Shown here one piece after another: positions 25,854 to 33,926 of a DNA stretch of 62,331 bases (the first letter of the stretch is position 1; each line of letters begins with the position of its first letter). Origin of the DNA: Thermoplasmata archaeon (GTDB lineage: Archaea; Thermoplasmatota; Thermoplasmata; Methanomassiliicoccales; Methanomethylophilaceae); the NCBI GenBank assembly GCA_015063235.1, contig SUSW01000003.1:1-62331 (forward strand). Reading direction: 5' to 3'. Under the pieces are notes generated by a model. The model saw nothing but the letters and a program-made list of their open reading frames with translations. It did not search any database and was not told the origin of the DNA. Made by a program: the position numbers and the translations under genes.

Positions 25854-28064
25854 TCAAACGAACAGGACTGCAGTGACCAGACAGATGGTCGAGAGCAGTT
25901 TGACCAGAACGTGGATCGAAGGTCCAGCGGTGTCCTTGAAGGGATCTCCGATGGTGTCTCCGACGACTGCGGCTGCGTGTGCAGGAGACTTCTTTCCGCC
26001 GTGGTTACCCTCTTCGATGTACTTCTTGGCGTTATCCCAGGCTCCTCCTCCGTTGTTGAGGAAGTTTGCCATCAGGATACCGACGATGGTACCGACCATG
26101 ATGAGTGCTCCGACTGCCATGTATGCCTCGAAACCATCGAAGTGGTCTGCGAGCACGAACCTGAAGATCAGTCCGAAGACGACAGGTACGAGGATGGGCA
26201 GGAGTGCGGGTACGACCATTGTCTTGAGTGCACCGCGGGTTGCGATGTCGACACACTTTGCGTAATCTGGCTCAGATGTTCCCTCAAGGATTCCCTTGTC
26301 CTCACGGAACTGCCTGCGGACCTCTTCGACCATCTCTCCTGCTGCCTTGGAGACTGCGCGGATTGCCAATGAAGCGAAGAAGAACACGAGTGCTGCACCG
26401 ATGAGTCCTCCGACGAATACGAGAGGATCTCCGAGGTTGACCTGGAAGACATCTGTGAGTGAGACTCCCTTGACCTCTGCGACGATCTCGAAGAATGCTG
26501 CGAAGAGCAGGAATGCTGCGAGAGCCGCGGATGCCATTGCATATCCCTTTGTAAGGGCCTTGGTCGTGTTTCCGGCTGCGTCGAGCTTGTCGGTCCTGTC
26601 CCTGACTTCGTCAGGCTGGCCAGACATCTCCGCGATTCCACCGGCGTTGTCTGTGATGGGTCCGAACGTGTCCTCTGCAAGAATGAATGCTGAGGAAGCA
26701 AGCATCGCGATGGTTCCGACTGCGGTTCCGTAGAATCCGAAGACCATAGGCTCGACCTTGACTCCAAGGATCTCGGGTGCTGCCATGTATCCGAGGACGT
26801 ATGTGGAGACGATTGCGATAACGATGCACACGACGGGGAGGACAGTGGATTCGAGTCCGACTGAGATACCCTCTATGACGTTCGTTGCCGCTCCGGTCTC
26901 GGATGCTGCTGCAATTCCCTTGACAGGCTTGTGGTCACCAGTGTAGTACTGTGTGAGGTAGACGATAGCGAGTCCGAGTGCGATACCGATGATTCCTGCG
27001 ACGAAGAAGTTCACCCAGTATTTCTCACCGAGTAAGAAGTAGGTCGTGACTCCGAGGAACACGATGTTGAGCGCGATGGTGACGTAGTAACCCTTGTTGA
27101 GGGACTTGACGACATCGTCATCCTCCTTCATCCTGACGACCGAGATTCCGACGAGGGAAGCGATGAGTCCGAATGCCATGAGGACGAGGGGGAGGAACAC
27201 CCAGTTGTGGTCCATTCCCATGTAGGCGCCTGCTCCTACGACTGCCGTACCGATGACCATTGCACCGATGATTTCTGCTGCTGTTGATTCGAAGATATCT
27301 GCTCCACGTCCTGCACAGTCTCCGACGTTGTCTCCGACGAGATCTGCAACGACTGCGGGGTTCCTGGGGTCATCCTCAGGGATTCCTGCCTCTACCTTTC
27401 CGACGAGATCGGAACCGACATCTGCTGCTTTGGTGTAGATTCCTCCACCCAGCTGGGCGAAGAGTGCTGCGAAAGAAGCTCCGAACGCATATCCTACGAC
27501 TGCGTGGAGTGTGGGGGTGAGCGATCCGAAGGGTTGGAGGATCGTAACATCACCGTCACCGATGAGTGCGTTGTAAATGAGAACAACAAGGAAAAGTCCG
27601 AAGAGTGAGAGTGTGGACACTGCGATTCCGGAGAGTGCTCCTCCCCTGAATGATGTCTTGAATGCCTCTCCGAGTGACCTCTTTGCGGCTGCTGATGTTC
27701 TAATGTTTGAGTTGACCGAAACCTTCATTCCGATGAATCCTGAGAGGACTGAGAATGCGGCTCCGATGACGAACGCGATCGCGACTTTCCAGTTGAGGTA
27801 GTCCGAAGTGGGCTCACCTGCAAATGTACAGAGCGCGATAACGACTGCGAGAATCGCCACCACGATACCGATTGTCTTGTACTGGCGCTTCAGGTATGCC
27901 ATAGCACCAGTCTCGATCGCATTGGAGACCTTCTGCATCTCCTCAGTACCCTTGTCCTTGGACCAGACGTCCTTGAAGAAGAATGCTGCGAAAGCCAATG
28001 CGACTACAGTTGCAACCGGGACCATGAAAAGAAGATTCTCGGTATCGAAAATATCGACTATCAT
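25854..28064 (-). CDS. hppA: Membrane-bound proton-translocating pyrophosphatase, K+-independent type
   Basis: 736 residues with about 16 transmembrane helices. The active-site signatures are present: DVGSDLVGKVEAGIPEDDPRN, DNVGDCAGRGADIFES, ITDNAGGIAEM and the C-terminal KAAVVGDTIGDPFKDTAGPS-type loop. The residue after GNTT is Lys (GNTTKALTKG), the known marker of K+-independent, proton-pumping enzymes; K+-dependent ones have Ala there. It couples pyrophosphate hydrolysis to ion export and recovers energy from biosynthetic pyrophosphate. It is divergent from dys across 152 bp with a TATA-like GCTTATATAGG at about 28108-28118. TGA stop. Confidence 0.93.
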   Translation of the reverse strand: MIVDIFDTENLLFMVPVATVVALAFAAFFFKDVWSKDKGTEEMQKVSNAIETGAMAYLKRQYKTIGIVVAILAVVIALCTFAGEPTSDYLNWKVAIAFVIGAAFSVLSGFIGMKVSVNSNIRTSAAAKRSLGEAFKTSFRGGALSGIAVSTLSLFGLFLVVLIYNALIGDGDVTILQPFGSLTPTLHAVVGYAFGASFAALFAQLGGGIYTKAADVGSDLVGKVEAGIPEDDPRNPAVVADLVGDNVGDCAGRGADIFESTAAEIIGAMVIGTAVVGAGAYMGMDHNWVFLPLVLMAFGLIASLVGISVVRMKEDDDVVKSLNKGYYVTIALNIVFLGVTTYFLLGEKYWVNFFVAGIIGIALGLAIVYLTQYYTGDHKPVKGIAAASETGAATNVIEGISVGLESTVLPVVCIVIAIVSTYVLGYMAAPEILGVKVEPMVFGFYGTAVGTIAMLASSAFILAEDTFGPITDNAGGIAEMSGQPDEVRDRTDKLDAAGNTTKALTKGYAMASAALAAFLLFAAFFEIVAEVKGVSLTDVFQVNLGDPLVFVGGLIGAALVFFFASLAIRAVSKAAGEMVEEVRRQFREDKGILEGTSEPDYAKCVDIATRGALKTMVVPALLPILVPVVFGLIFRFVLADHFDGFEAYMAVGALIMVGTIVGILMANFLNNGGGAWDNAKKYIEEGNHGGKKSPAHAAAVVGDTIGDPFKDTAGPSIHVLVKLLSTICLVTAVLFV

Positions 28065-28216
28065 TTTTCATAACCCCATTACTTGGTTGGACATCCCTAT
28101 ATCGATGACCTATATAAGCTAAGACGGTCCCTATAAGGGTATATAGAGATATTTGGCAATCGAAAACGATACTATTTTAAGAACTTAGCCACTAGCCCGC
28201 CCCAAGAGATGACATA
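28065..28216. promoter_or_regulatory. Divergent promoter region of hppA and dys
   Basis: 152 bp between divergent genes. Read leftward, GCTTATATAGG (about 28108-28118) lies about 45 bp before hppA. Read rightward, CTATTTTAAG (about 28172-28181) lies about 35-40 bp before dys. A second AT element, GGTATATAGAG, sits near 28138-28148. Confidence 0.45.
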
Positions 28217-29170
28217 ATGTCAAAAGAAGCAGAACTCGAATTGATCGAAGTCGAAGACATCAAAGTGAAGAAGGGTATGACCGTCGACGAGCTCATGAGA
28301 AACATGAGCGGAGCAGGTGGATTCACCGCCCAGAAACTCGCTGATGCCACCGATATCCTCGAGAGGATGGAGAAGGACAAGGACTGCCTGAAGATCCTCT
28401 CGTTCCCCGCATGCATCATGGCCACCGGAACCCGCGGAGTGCTAGTTGACATGGTCAGGAACAAGAGAGTCGATCTGATAATCACCACCTGCGGATGCCT
28501 CGACCACGACATCTCTAGGACTTACGAGCACTACTACCACGGGGACTTCATGATGGATGATGCCAAGCTGAGGGACGAATATGAGATCTCAAGGCTCGGA
28601 AATGTACTTGTGCCAGATGACTGTTACGGAGAGGTCCTCGAAGGAGAGATCCTGCCCATGTTCGACGAGATCTTCGAAGGCAAGGACTCCATGACCACCC
28701 ATGAGATCATCTGGGAGGTCGGAAAGAGGATGAACAATGAGAACTCGCTGATGTACTGGGCATGGAAGAACCAGATTCCCATCGTAGTGCCCGGAATCAC
28801 AGACGGATCCTTCGGATGCCAGCTCTGGATGTACTATCAGACGCACAGAAAGTTCAGGATCGACCTGTTCGGTGACGAGCAGATGCTCTCCGAGATGACC
28901 AATCACGCCACCAACACCGGTGCCCTCATGATCGGAGGAGGGATATCCAAGCACCATGTCATCTGGTGGAACCAGTTCCGCGGAGGACTGGATTACGCAG
29001 TATACCTCACCACTGCCGAGGAATACGACGGTTCTCTCTCCGGAGCCAGGCTCAGAGAGGCAATCTCTTGGGGAAAAGTGAAGGCGAACGCCAAGAAGAT
29101 GACCGTCGAGGGAGATGCAACCATCACCCTCCCGATGATCTATGCCTCGCTAGTCGACAGGCTGGAATGA
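28217..29170 (+). CDS. dys: Deoxyhypusine synthase
   Basis: 317 residues. The enzyme moves the aminobutyl group of spermidine to a lysine of aIF5A, using NAD. Family signatures are IITTCGCLDHDISRTY, GGGISKHHVIWWNQFRGGLDYAVY, the TAEEYDGSLSGARLREA segment, and the active-site lysine in ISWGKVKANA. The length fits archaeal members. Its last codons overlap the next gene (ATGA), implying coupled translation with an isocitrate-dehydrogenase-fold protein. Confidence 0.94.
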   Translation: MSKEAELELIEVEDIKVKKGMTVDELMRNMSGAGGFTAQKLADATDILERMEKDKDCLKILSFPACIMATGTRGVLVDMVRNKRVDLIITTCGCLDHDISRTYEHYYHGDFMMDDAKLRDEYEISRLGNVLVPDDCYGEVLEGEILPMFDEIFEGKDSMTTHEIIWEVGKRMNNENSLMYWAWKNQIPIVVPGITDGSFGCQLWMYYQTHRKFRIDLFGDEQMLSEMTNHATNTGALMIGGGISKHHVIWWNQFRGGLDYAVYLTTAEEYDGSLSGARLREAISWGKVKANAKKMTVEGDATITLPMIYASLVDRLE

Positions 29171-30147
29171 AATTGTCAAAAATACTCGTACTCCCGGGAG
29201 ACGGCGTCGGTCCGACCTGCATCGCATCTGCGAAGAAGATTCTGGGTCTTTTCGATTCCATCGAGATCCTAGAAGGTCAGATCGGGCATTCCGCCTACGA
29301 GAGTACGGGTAACTACCTCCCCCATGAGACGATGGACCTCATAGACGAGACCAACATCATCCTTACAGGTCCCGTCAAGACTCCAAATAACGTTAAGAAC
29401 CCCCTCGATACCCTCAAGATCCATCTGGATATCTTCGCCAGAGGAAGATTCTACAAGACCCTTGCGCCGGACCTCTGTATAAGGAATATAGATGTAACAC
29501 TGTGGAGCAGTTACAACGACATTGCCAGAGAGATCGTCGAGGTCAAGGACTTCGAAGGCGTCACCCTGACGAAATACATCAGGAACGACGCATACGGCAG
29601 GATGATGTCGGTCGCAAAGAAGGATGTGGAGCTTAGAGGACTCAGAAATATAGCCTGCCTGACCAGAACCGACTTCTTCCCTATCAGCAGCGGGATGTTC
29701 AGAGATGCGTTCGAAAGCACATTCTCTGATGAGAAATATAACATAAGGGCGCTGAACGTCAGGGAATGGATGTACAATGTGTTAAAGGACCCCAACCATG
29801 ACGACTGCATCATATGCTTCGACCTATACAACCAGATAGTCGCGGGAGTTATCGCGGGACTGGCGGCTGACAGGAACCTCTTTCCAACTGTCTACAGCGG
29901 CGTCGATTATTCCATCTATGAACCCAACTTCCTCACGGAAATCGAGGGACTCGACCCGGTGGAACCCAACCCCACCGCAGCGATCATAGCTACGTCAATC
30001 ATACTGAAGAATCTCGGTTTGAGCAGGCCTGCGGACGACCTGATGAAGGCGCTGGAGGACTCATACGCTGCGGGAGACAGGACCTCGGATGTGGGAGGCT
30101 CGCTGTCCGCAGAAGAATTCACGGACAAAGTCATATCCCGTCTCTGA
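29167..30147 (+). CDS. Isocitrate/isopropylmalate dehydrogenase-fold protein with altered metal site
   Basis: 326 residues, starting with ATG inside the dys stop (ATGA overlap). The fold is recognisable from ILVLPGDGVGPTCIASAKKIL at the start, LTGPVKTPN, LTKYIRNDAYGRM in the middle, and RTSDVGGSLSAEEFTDKVI at the end. The family's metal-binding GDILSD segment is replaced by DLYNQIVAGV, and the adenine-loop HGSAPD region reads SGVDYSIYEPNF. Standard Mg-dependent oxidative decarboxylation is therefore doubtful. It may be a divergent dehydrogenase with another substrate, or a repurposed NAD-binding protein linked to deoxyhypusine synthesis. Family membership is fairly sure, function is not. Confidence 0.75.
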   Translation: MKLSKILVLPGDGVGPTCIASAKKILGLFDSIEILEGQIGHSAYESTGNYLPHETMDLIDETNIILTGPVKTPNNVKNPLDTLKIHLDIFARGRFYKTLAPDLCIRNIDVTLWSSYNDIAREIVEVKDFEGVTLTKYIRNDAYGRMMSVAKKDVELRGLRNIACLTRTDFFPISSGMFRDAFESTFSDEKYNIRALNVREWMYNVLKDPNHDDCIICFDLYNQIVAGVIAGLAADRNLFPTVYSGVDYSIYEPNFLTEIEGLDPVEPNPTAAIIATSIILKNLGLSRPADDLMKALEDSYAAGDRTSDVGGSLSAEEFTDKVISRL

Positions 30148-30191
30148 ACTGTGGCCATCATCCTTATAAACAGCATTCAGGATTGAGTTTT

Positions 30192-31397
30192 ATGGACCTC
30201 ACACATGTCCGCAAGGATTTCCCGACGGTACGCAAGAACCTCGGCATCTATCTCGACAGTGCGTGTCAATCCCTGAGGCCCGATCAGGTCATCAGGGCGA
30301 TGGACGACTATTACGAGAACTATCCTGCCTGCGGAGGGAGGAGCGTCCATTCGATGGCCACCTTGGTATCTGTAGCGGTAGACGATACAAGGGAGGCCCT
30401 GGCCAGATTCTTCGGCACTTCCGATCCGGAATGCTATATTTTCACGAAGAACGCCACTGAAGGTCTTAACACAGCGGCTTTCGGGCTCGGTCTCAAGAAA
30501 GGGGATGCCGTCGTGACCACTGATGCGGAGCACAACTCCAACCACGTCCCCTGGCAGTTCCTTAAGGAAGGCATCGGGATAGAGAGAAGATTCTCGAAGT
30601 CTGGGAAGACCGGGGAGTTCGATATAGAATCATTCAAATCCTGCATGGACAAGAGGGTGAAGGTAGTTTCCGTACAGCATTCCAACAATGTCACGGGATG
30701 CTCTGTACCTGTCAGGGCAGTTACCGAAATAGCTCATGACTATGGTGCGACTGTTATCATCGACGGCGCTCAGGCCGCCCCTCACATGGCAGTGGATCTG
30801 AAGAAGATTGATGCAGACATATACTGTTTCTCGGCACACAAGATGCTCGGCCCGAGCGGAATGGGCATCATGTACGGTAAAAAGGAGGTCCTGGAGAAAC
30901 TTAGGCCCCTCACGGTGGGAGGCGGCACGGTCGGTCTGGCAACATACGACAGTGTCAGTCTGGCCCCTATCCCCGACCGGTTCGAGGCAGGGCTTCTGAA
31001 CTATTCGGGAATCATAGGCACCAAGGCAGCTATTGAGTACCTTTCCGCGATAGGAATGGATAACGTGGAAAAATGGGATTCGGAACTCATGGCCAGGGCG
31101 ATGAAGGGTCTGGAGGACATCAAGAACCTCCATATAGTCGGTCCTGAACAGCCGGGGAAGAGGTGCGGAGTACTGTCATTCAACATCGACGGGCTCCTGT
31201 CCCATGACATCGCGATGATGCTCGACAGCATGTCCAAGGTCATGATCCGTTCCGGAATGCATTGCACCCACCCGTTCTACGTCTCCAGAGCGATAGACGG
31301 AAGTGCAAGAGCATCCACTTATATCTACAACAGCCCCGAGGAGATGGATATCTTCACAGGTACTGTCAGAAAAATCGCAGAGACGTTCGGTGAGTGA
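30192..31397 (+). CDS. Class V aminotransferase / SufS-like cysteine desulfurase
   Basis: 401 residues from ATG at 30192. The PLP lysine lies in YCFSAHKMLGPSGMGIMYG, preceded by VIIDGAQAAPHMAVDLKKI. Near the end, RSGMHCTHPF holds the cysteine that accepts sulfur in SufS/CsdA-type enzymes. It would release sulfur from cysteine for Fe-S clusters or thio-modifications. No SufBCD or IscU gene is adjacent. The 3' end overlaps the convergent small membrane-protein gene by about 30 bases. An aminotransferase with another substrate remains possible. Confidence 0.85.
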   Translation: MDLTHVRKDFPTVRKNLGIYLDSACQSLRPDQVIRAMDDYYENYPACGGRSVHSMATLVSVAVDDTREALARFFGTSDPECYIFTKNATEGLNTAAFGLGLKKGDAVVTTDAEHNSNHVPWQFLKEGIGIERRFSKSGKTGEFDIESFKSCMDKRVKVVSVQHSNNVTGCSVPVRAVTEIAHDYGATVIIDGAQAAPHMAVDLKKIDADIYCFSAHKMLGPSGMGIMYGKKEVLEKLRPLTVGGGTVGLATYDSVSLAPIPDRFEAGLLNYSGIIGTKAAIEYLSAIGMDNVEKWDSELMARAMKGLEDIKNLHIVGPEQPGKRCGVLSFNIDGLLSHDIAMMLDSMSKVMIRSGMHCTHPFYVSRAIDGSARASTYIYNSPEEMDIFTGTVRKIAETFGE

Positions 31398-31725
31398 TCC
31401 TCAGCACCTCGCCGTAGCTCAGTTCGAATTCAGAAGAATATGATGTCATCGAGATATGCCTGTCGCTCTCGGAATACAGCTCTACGAATCCGCCTCTGAC
31501 CTTCAGACCGTATCCTTCAGGCAATATCGAGGCCCCGTCGAGGAATAGCTCATCGACATCCGATGATTCGAACGCATCGAGCATATACCCTATCCTCAGA
31601 ACCAGACGCTCGTCCTCATCGCTGCGGTCCAGATCGTAGATCCCGTCTAGAACCCCGGTAACGGATATCAGGAGGATGACACCGCATGCGCACATAACTA
31701 CCCTGGATATGGTGAACTCTATCAT
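31366..31725 (-). CDS. Small exported protein, third gene of a pilin-like trio
   Basis: 119 residues with one N-terminal hydrophobic segment (MIEFTISRVVMCACGVILLISVTGVLDGI) and a short extracellular domain of beta character. No catalytic motif. The gene is coupled by four-base overlap to 31722-32129 and ends inside the 3' end of the SufS-like gene. It resembles the small accessory proteins that accompany archaeal pilin-like genes. Not recognised as a named family. Confidence 0.65.
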   Translation of the reverse strand: MIEFTISRVVMCACGVILLISVTGVLDGIYDLDRSDEDERLVLRIGYMLDAFESSDVDELFLDGASILPEGYGLKVRGGFVELYSESDRHISMTSYSSEFELSYGEVLRITHRTSLRFF

Positions 31726-32129
31726 AGCTCCCTCACGATAATACCATACTCGCCGTTGGAGATCTGCAAGAGCATATTCCCATAGAGGATCTTCGGACCC
31801 CCTTCTACGACGAAATCCGTCACCAGGTCTGATATGTGCTGTTCATCCTTATACACGGAGATGGTCCTTCCGCTTCCCTCGCCTATGACCAGGTGCCCGC
31901 TGTCCGGAACATCTAATTCCATCTGGAGAATGAAACCGCTGTTCCGGCTGCTGACCTTTGACATGCTGCTCCTGAGCTGCTCTGCGACATCCATCATCCC
32001 CCTATCATCCATACCGTTCTGAACACTCTCCACCGTAGCCGTTATCACAGGGACCATCAGAGCGATGATCAGGAACGAGACCATCAGCTTGACAGGCATG
32101 CTGATGACCCCCTCCCTTGACCCTTTCAT
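31722..32129 (-). CDS. Pilin-like exported protein
   Basis: 135 residues. The N-terminus KGSREGVISMPVKLMVSFLIIALMV, a charged stretch then a long hydrophobic helix, is like archaeal type IV pilin precursors cut by a PibD/FlaK-type peptidase just before the helix. The exported part (VPDSGHLVIGEGSGRTISVYKD and so on) is beta-rich and has no enzyme motif. It overlaps both neighbours by four bases. A small surface filament or a secretion pseudopilin is the likely context, but no ATPase or membrane platform gene is in the window. Confidence 0.65.
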   Translation of the reverse strand: MKGSREGVISMPVKLMVSFLIIALMVPVITATVESVQNGMDDRGMMDVAEQLRSSMSKVSSRNSGFILQMELDVPDSGHLVIGEGSGRTISVYKDEQHISDLVTDFVVEGGPKILYGNMLLQISNGEYGIIVREL

Positions 32130-32623
32130 ATGATCAGGCCCTCCAGCTGCTCCGTACGCTCGGTATAACCGGACAGATAAGCGGAAATGCTCAGCTTAAT
32201 TGTCGATTTCGGATAATCGGACAGCATCCACCCCTTCAGTGTTGCACGTCCGTTCTCATCCGTGGTCACATAGCTTACCGGTCCTGAGACCTGCTTGTTC
32301 GTAATCAGAACGCTGACGCCCTTCAGGGGTTCGCCGTTCTCATCCAGAACATGAACATGGATATCTCCTATCACGCCGTTCTCTATGGTCACCACATTCT
32401 CTTCAGCACCTATCGTCTTTATGAAATGAGGAGAATCGATCGAACCCATCCAGCCCATGATCACTGCTGTTCCCAAAGTGGCGACTAGGATCACTATCAT
32501 CAGCTGGAGAGGAAGCCCTTCGATCCCTCCTTCCCTGTTGTCTTTCAAATTCCTGAGGATTGTATCACTGAAAGGCTCTTCGCATGGACAGATTAAAGGC
32601 TTGATACTGCAGTTAGACTGCAT
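32126..32623 (-). CDS. Pilin-like exported protein with carboxypeptidase-regulatory-like domain
   Basis: 165 residues, first gene of the trio. A cytoplasmic leader with two cysteine pairs near the start is followed by NREGGIEGLPLQLMIVILVATLG, a good class III (prepilin) signal. The exported domain GDIHVHVLDENGEPLKGVSVLI ... TTDENGRATLKGW is a carboxypeptidase-regulatory/transthyretin-like beta domain used on many surface proteins. The prepilin peptidase and assembly ATPase are not nearby. It begins 15 bp before the ThpR gene end. Confidence 0.65.
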   Translation of the reverse strand: MQSNCSIKPLICPCEEPFSDTILRNLKDNREGGIEGLPLQLMIVILVATLGTAVIMGWMGSIDSPHFIKTIGAEENVVTIENGVIGDIHVHVLDENGEPLKGVSVLITNKQVSGPVSYVTTDENGRATLKGWMLSDYPKSTIKLSISAYLSGYTERTEQLEGLII

Positions 32624-32638
32624 TTCCGTTAACGGAAC

Positions 32639-33187
32639 TTAATTGCCGCCCAAGGGGACTCTTTCAAGAACCGTATGCTTCGCTCCGGACGGCGAGAGTT
32701 CGGATCTCATCACCAGTATCTCATCGCATACGAAGGATGAGAACTCCTTATCGACGTACCTGTCAAGAAAACTTCCGATGTCCGGACGTCCGCTACATCT
32801 TCCGACAGTGATGTGTGTCTTGAACGGCTTTTCATCAAACCTTATGTTGGAAGACTTTAGATTGACTGAGATGCGGTCGGCCATCTTCCTCAATGTATCC
32901 TCCGGGTATGCTCCGATCCATATCACTGACGGATTCTCCCTCTTGGGGAAGCATCCTGCACCCCTGATGGAGATTGTGAAAGGATCGATGTCGCTGACTG
33001 CATCCTGTATGGCCTTGACCACCTTCTTGGTCTTGCTGTCATCTATGTCTCCGATGAATCTGACCGTTATGTGCATCTGCGATATGGGCGATGCCTTCAC
33101 CCCGCTGATCGAACGGACATCTTCCAGGACCGGACGGATGGACTCGGTATCCTTGATGGGTATGGAAAGGAACATCCTGATCTTCAT
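32639..33187 (-). CDS. thpR: RNA 2',3'-cyclic phosphodiesterase (ThpR/LigT)
   Basis: 182 residues from ATG at 33185-33187. Two His-x-Thr motifs define the 2H phosphoesterase superfamily: MHITVRFIGD (near residue 42) and FKTHITVGRC (near residue 126). Spacing and length match archaeal ThpR, which opens 2',3'-cyclic phosphates at RNA ends. The ATG overlaps the stop of the upstream LMW phosphatase by one base. Ends in TAA. Confidence 0.92.
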   Translation of the reverse strand: MKIRMFLSIPIKDTESIRPVLEDVRSISGVKASPISQMHITVRFIGDIDDSKTKKVVKAIQDAVSDIDPFTISIRGAGCFPKRENPSVIWIGAYPEDTLRKMADRISVNLKSSNIRFDEKPFKTHITVGRCSGRPDIGSFLDRYVDKEFSSFVCDEILVMRSELSPSGAKHTVLERVPLGGN

Positions 33188-33648
33188 CAGACCAACTTCC
33201 TCTCGATCTCTGCGAGCAGCCCCTCGCACCCTTTGTAGATGTCGGAATACGCCTTGTCGAAATCCAAGGTGAAATAGGGATCGTCCACTATTCCGCCGCC
33301 GGCATAGTCCATCAGGAGCTTCACGGTACAGTTCCCGGGCTCCGGACACATCCTTTCGATGTTCTCCATGTTCTCATTGTCCATCGCAATGATATAATCG
33401 AAGTCTGTGAAGTCCTTCAGCTGGATCTGCCTGCTCTTCTTGCCTGCACAGGAAATGCCGTGCCTGGCCATGACCTCGGCGGACCTTCTGTCGACGGCTT
33501 CGCCCTGATGGAATCCGCTGGTGCCTGCAGACTCCGCATAGATGTATCTGCTTAGCCCCTTCCTGGAGACCATATCCTTGAAGACGAACTCGGCCAGAGG
33601 GCTACGGCATATGTTGCCGTGGCAGACGAAAAGAACGCTGATGGTCAT
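33187..33648 (-). CDS. Low-molecular-weight protein tyrosine phosphatase
   Basis: 153 residues. The P-loop VLFVCHGNICRSPLAE (Cys-x5-Arg-Ser) is at residues 5-20, and the general acid Asp lies in VDDPYF near residue 122, the classic LMW-PTP arrangement. The length is typical. It can remove phosphate from tyrosine residues; arsenate-reductase relatives share the fold but lack the DPY. It is co-transcribed with ThpR. TGA stop. Confidence 0.92.
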   Translation of the reverse strand: MTISVLFVCHGNICRSPLAEFVFKDMVSRKGLSRYIYAESAGTSGFHQGEAVDRRSAEVMARHGISCAGKKSRQIQLKDFTDFDYIIAMDNENMENIERMCPEPGNCTVKLLMDYAGGGIVDDPYFTLDFDKAYSDIYKGCEGLLAEIERKLV

Positions 33649-33726
33649 ATTAAACGGATGACTGATAGTCTGGACGGATAAGATTGTATCGCATCGGCTT
33701 TATACATGAACACTATTCTCAGTACC

Positions 33727-33831
33727 ATGCAGGGAAAGATCTCTACACAGGACAAAATCGTCAACGCACTTCCTTTCATCGCGTTCCTGACGATCATTGC
33801 CATCGGTGTCGTCTTCGTCTTCACGATGTGA
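33727..33831 (+). CDS. 34-residue single-span membrane protein
   Basis: ATG at 33727 opens MQGKISTQDKIVNALPFIAFLTIIAI and ends VFVFTM with TGA at 33829-33831. One transmembrane helix covers residues 15-33. A TATA-like CTTTATACAT (about 33697-33706) lies the right distance upstream for a leaderless archaeal mRNA. The rest of the 278-bp gap has no competing frame. Function unknown; the promoter fit is the main support. Confidence 0.45.
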   Translation: MQGKISTQDKIVNALPFIAFLTIIAIGVVFVFTM

Positions 33832-33926
33832 ATTCTAACACTTTCATTGTTCCGGGGATAACCGGACTTCATCCCATCAGGTCTAGCCTTGTACGATAAA
33901 GACAATGATAGCCTGGAGTACTGTCC

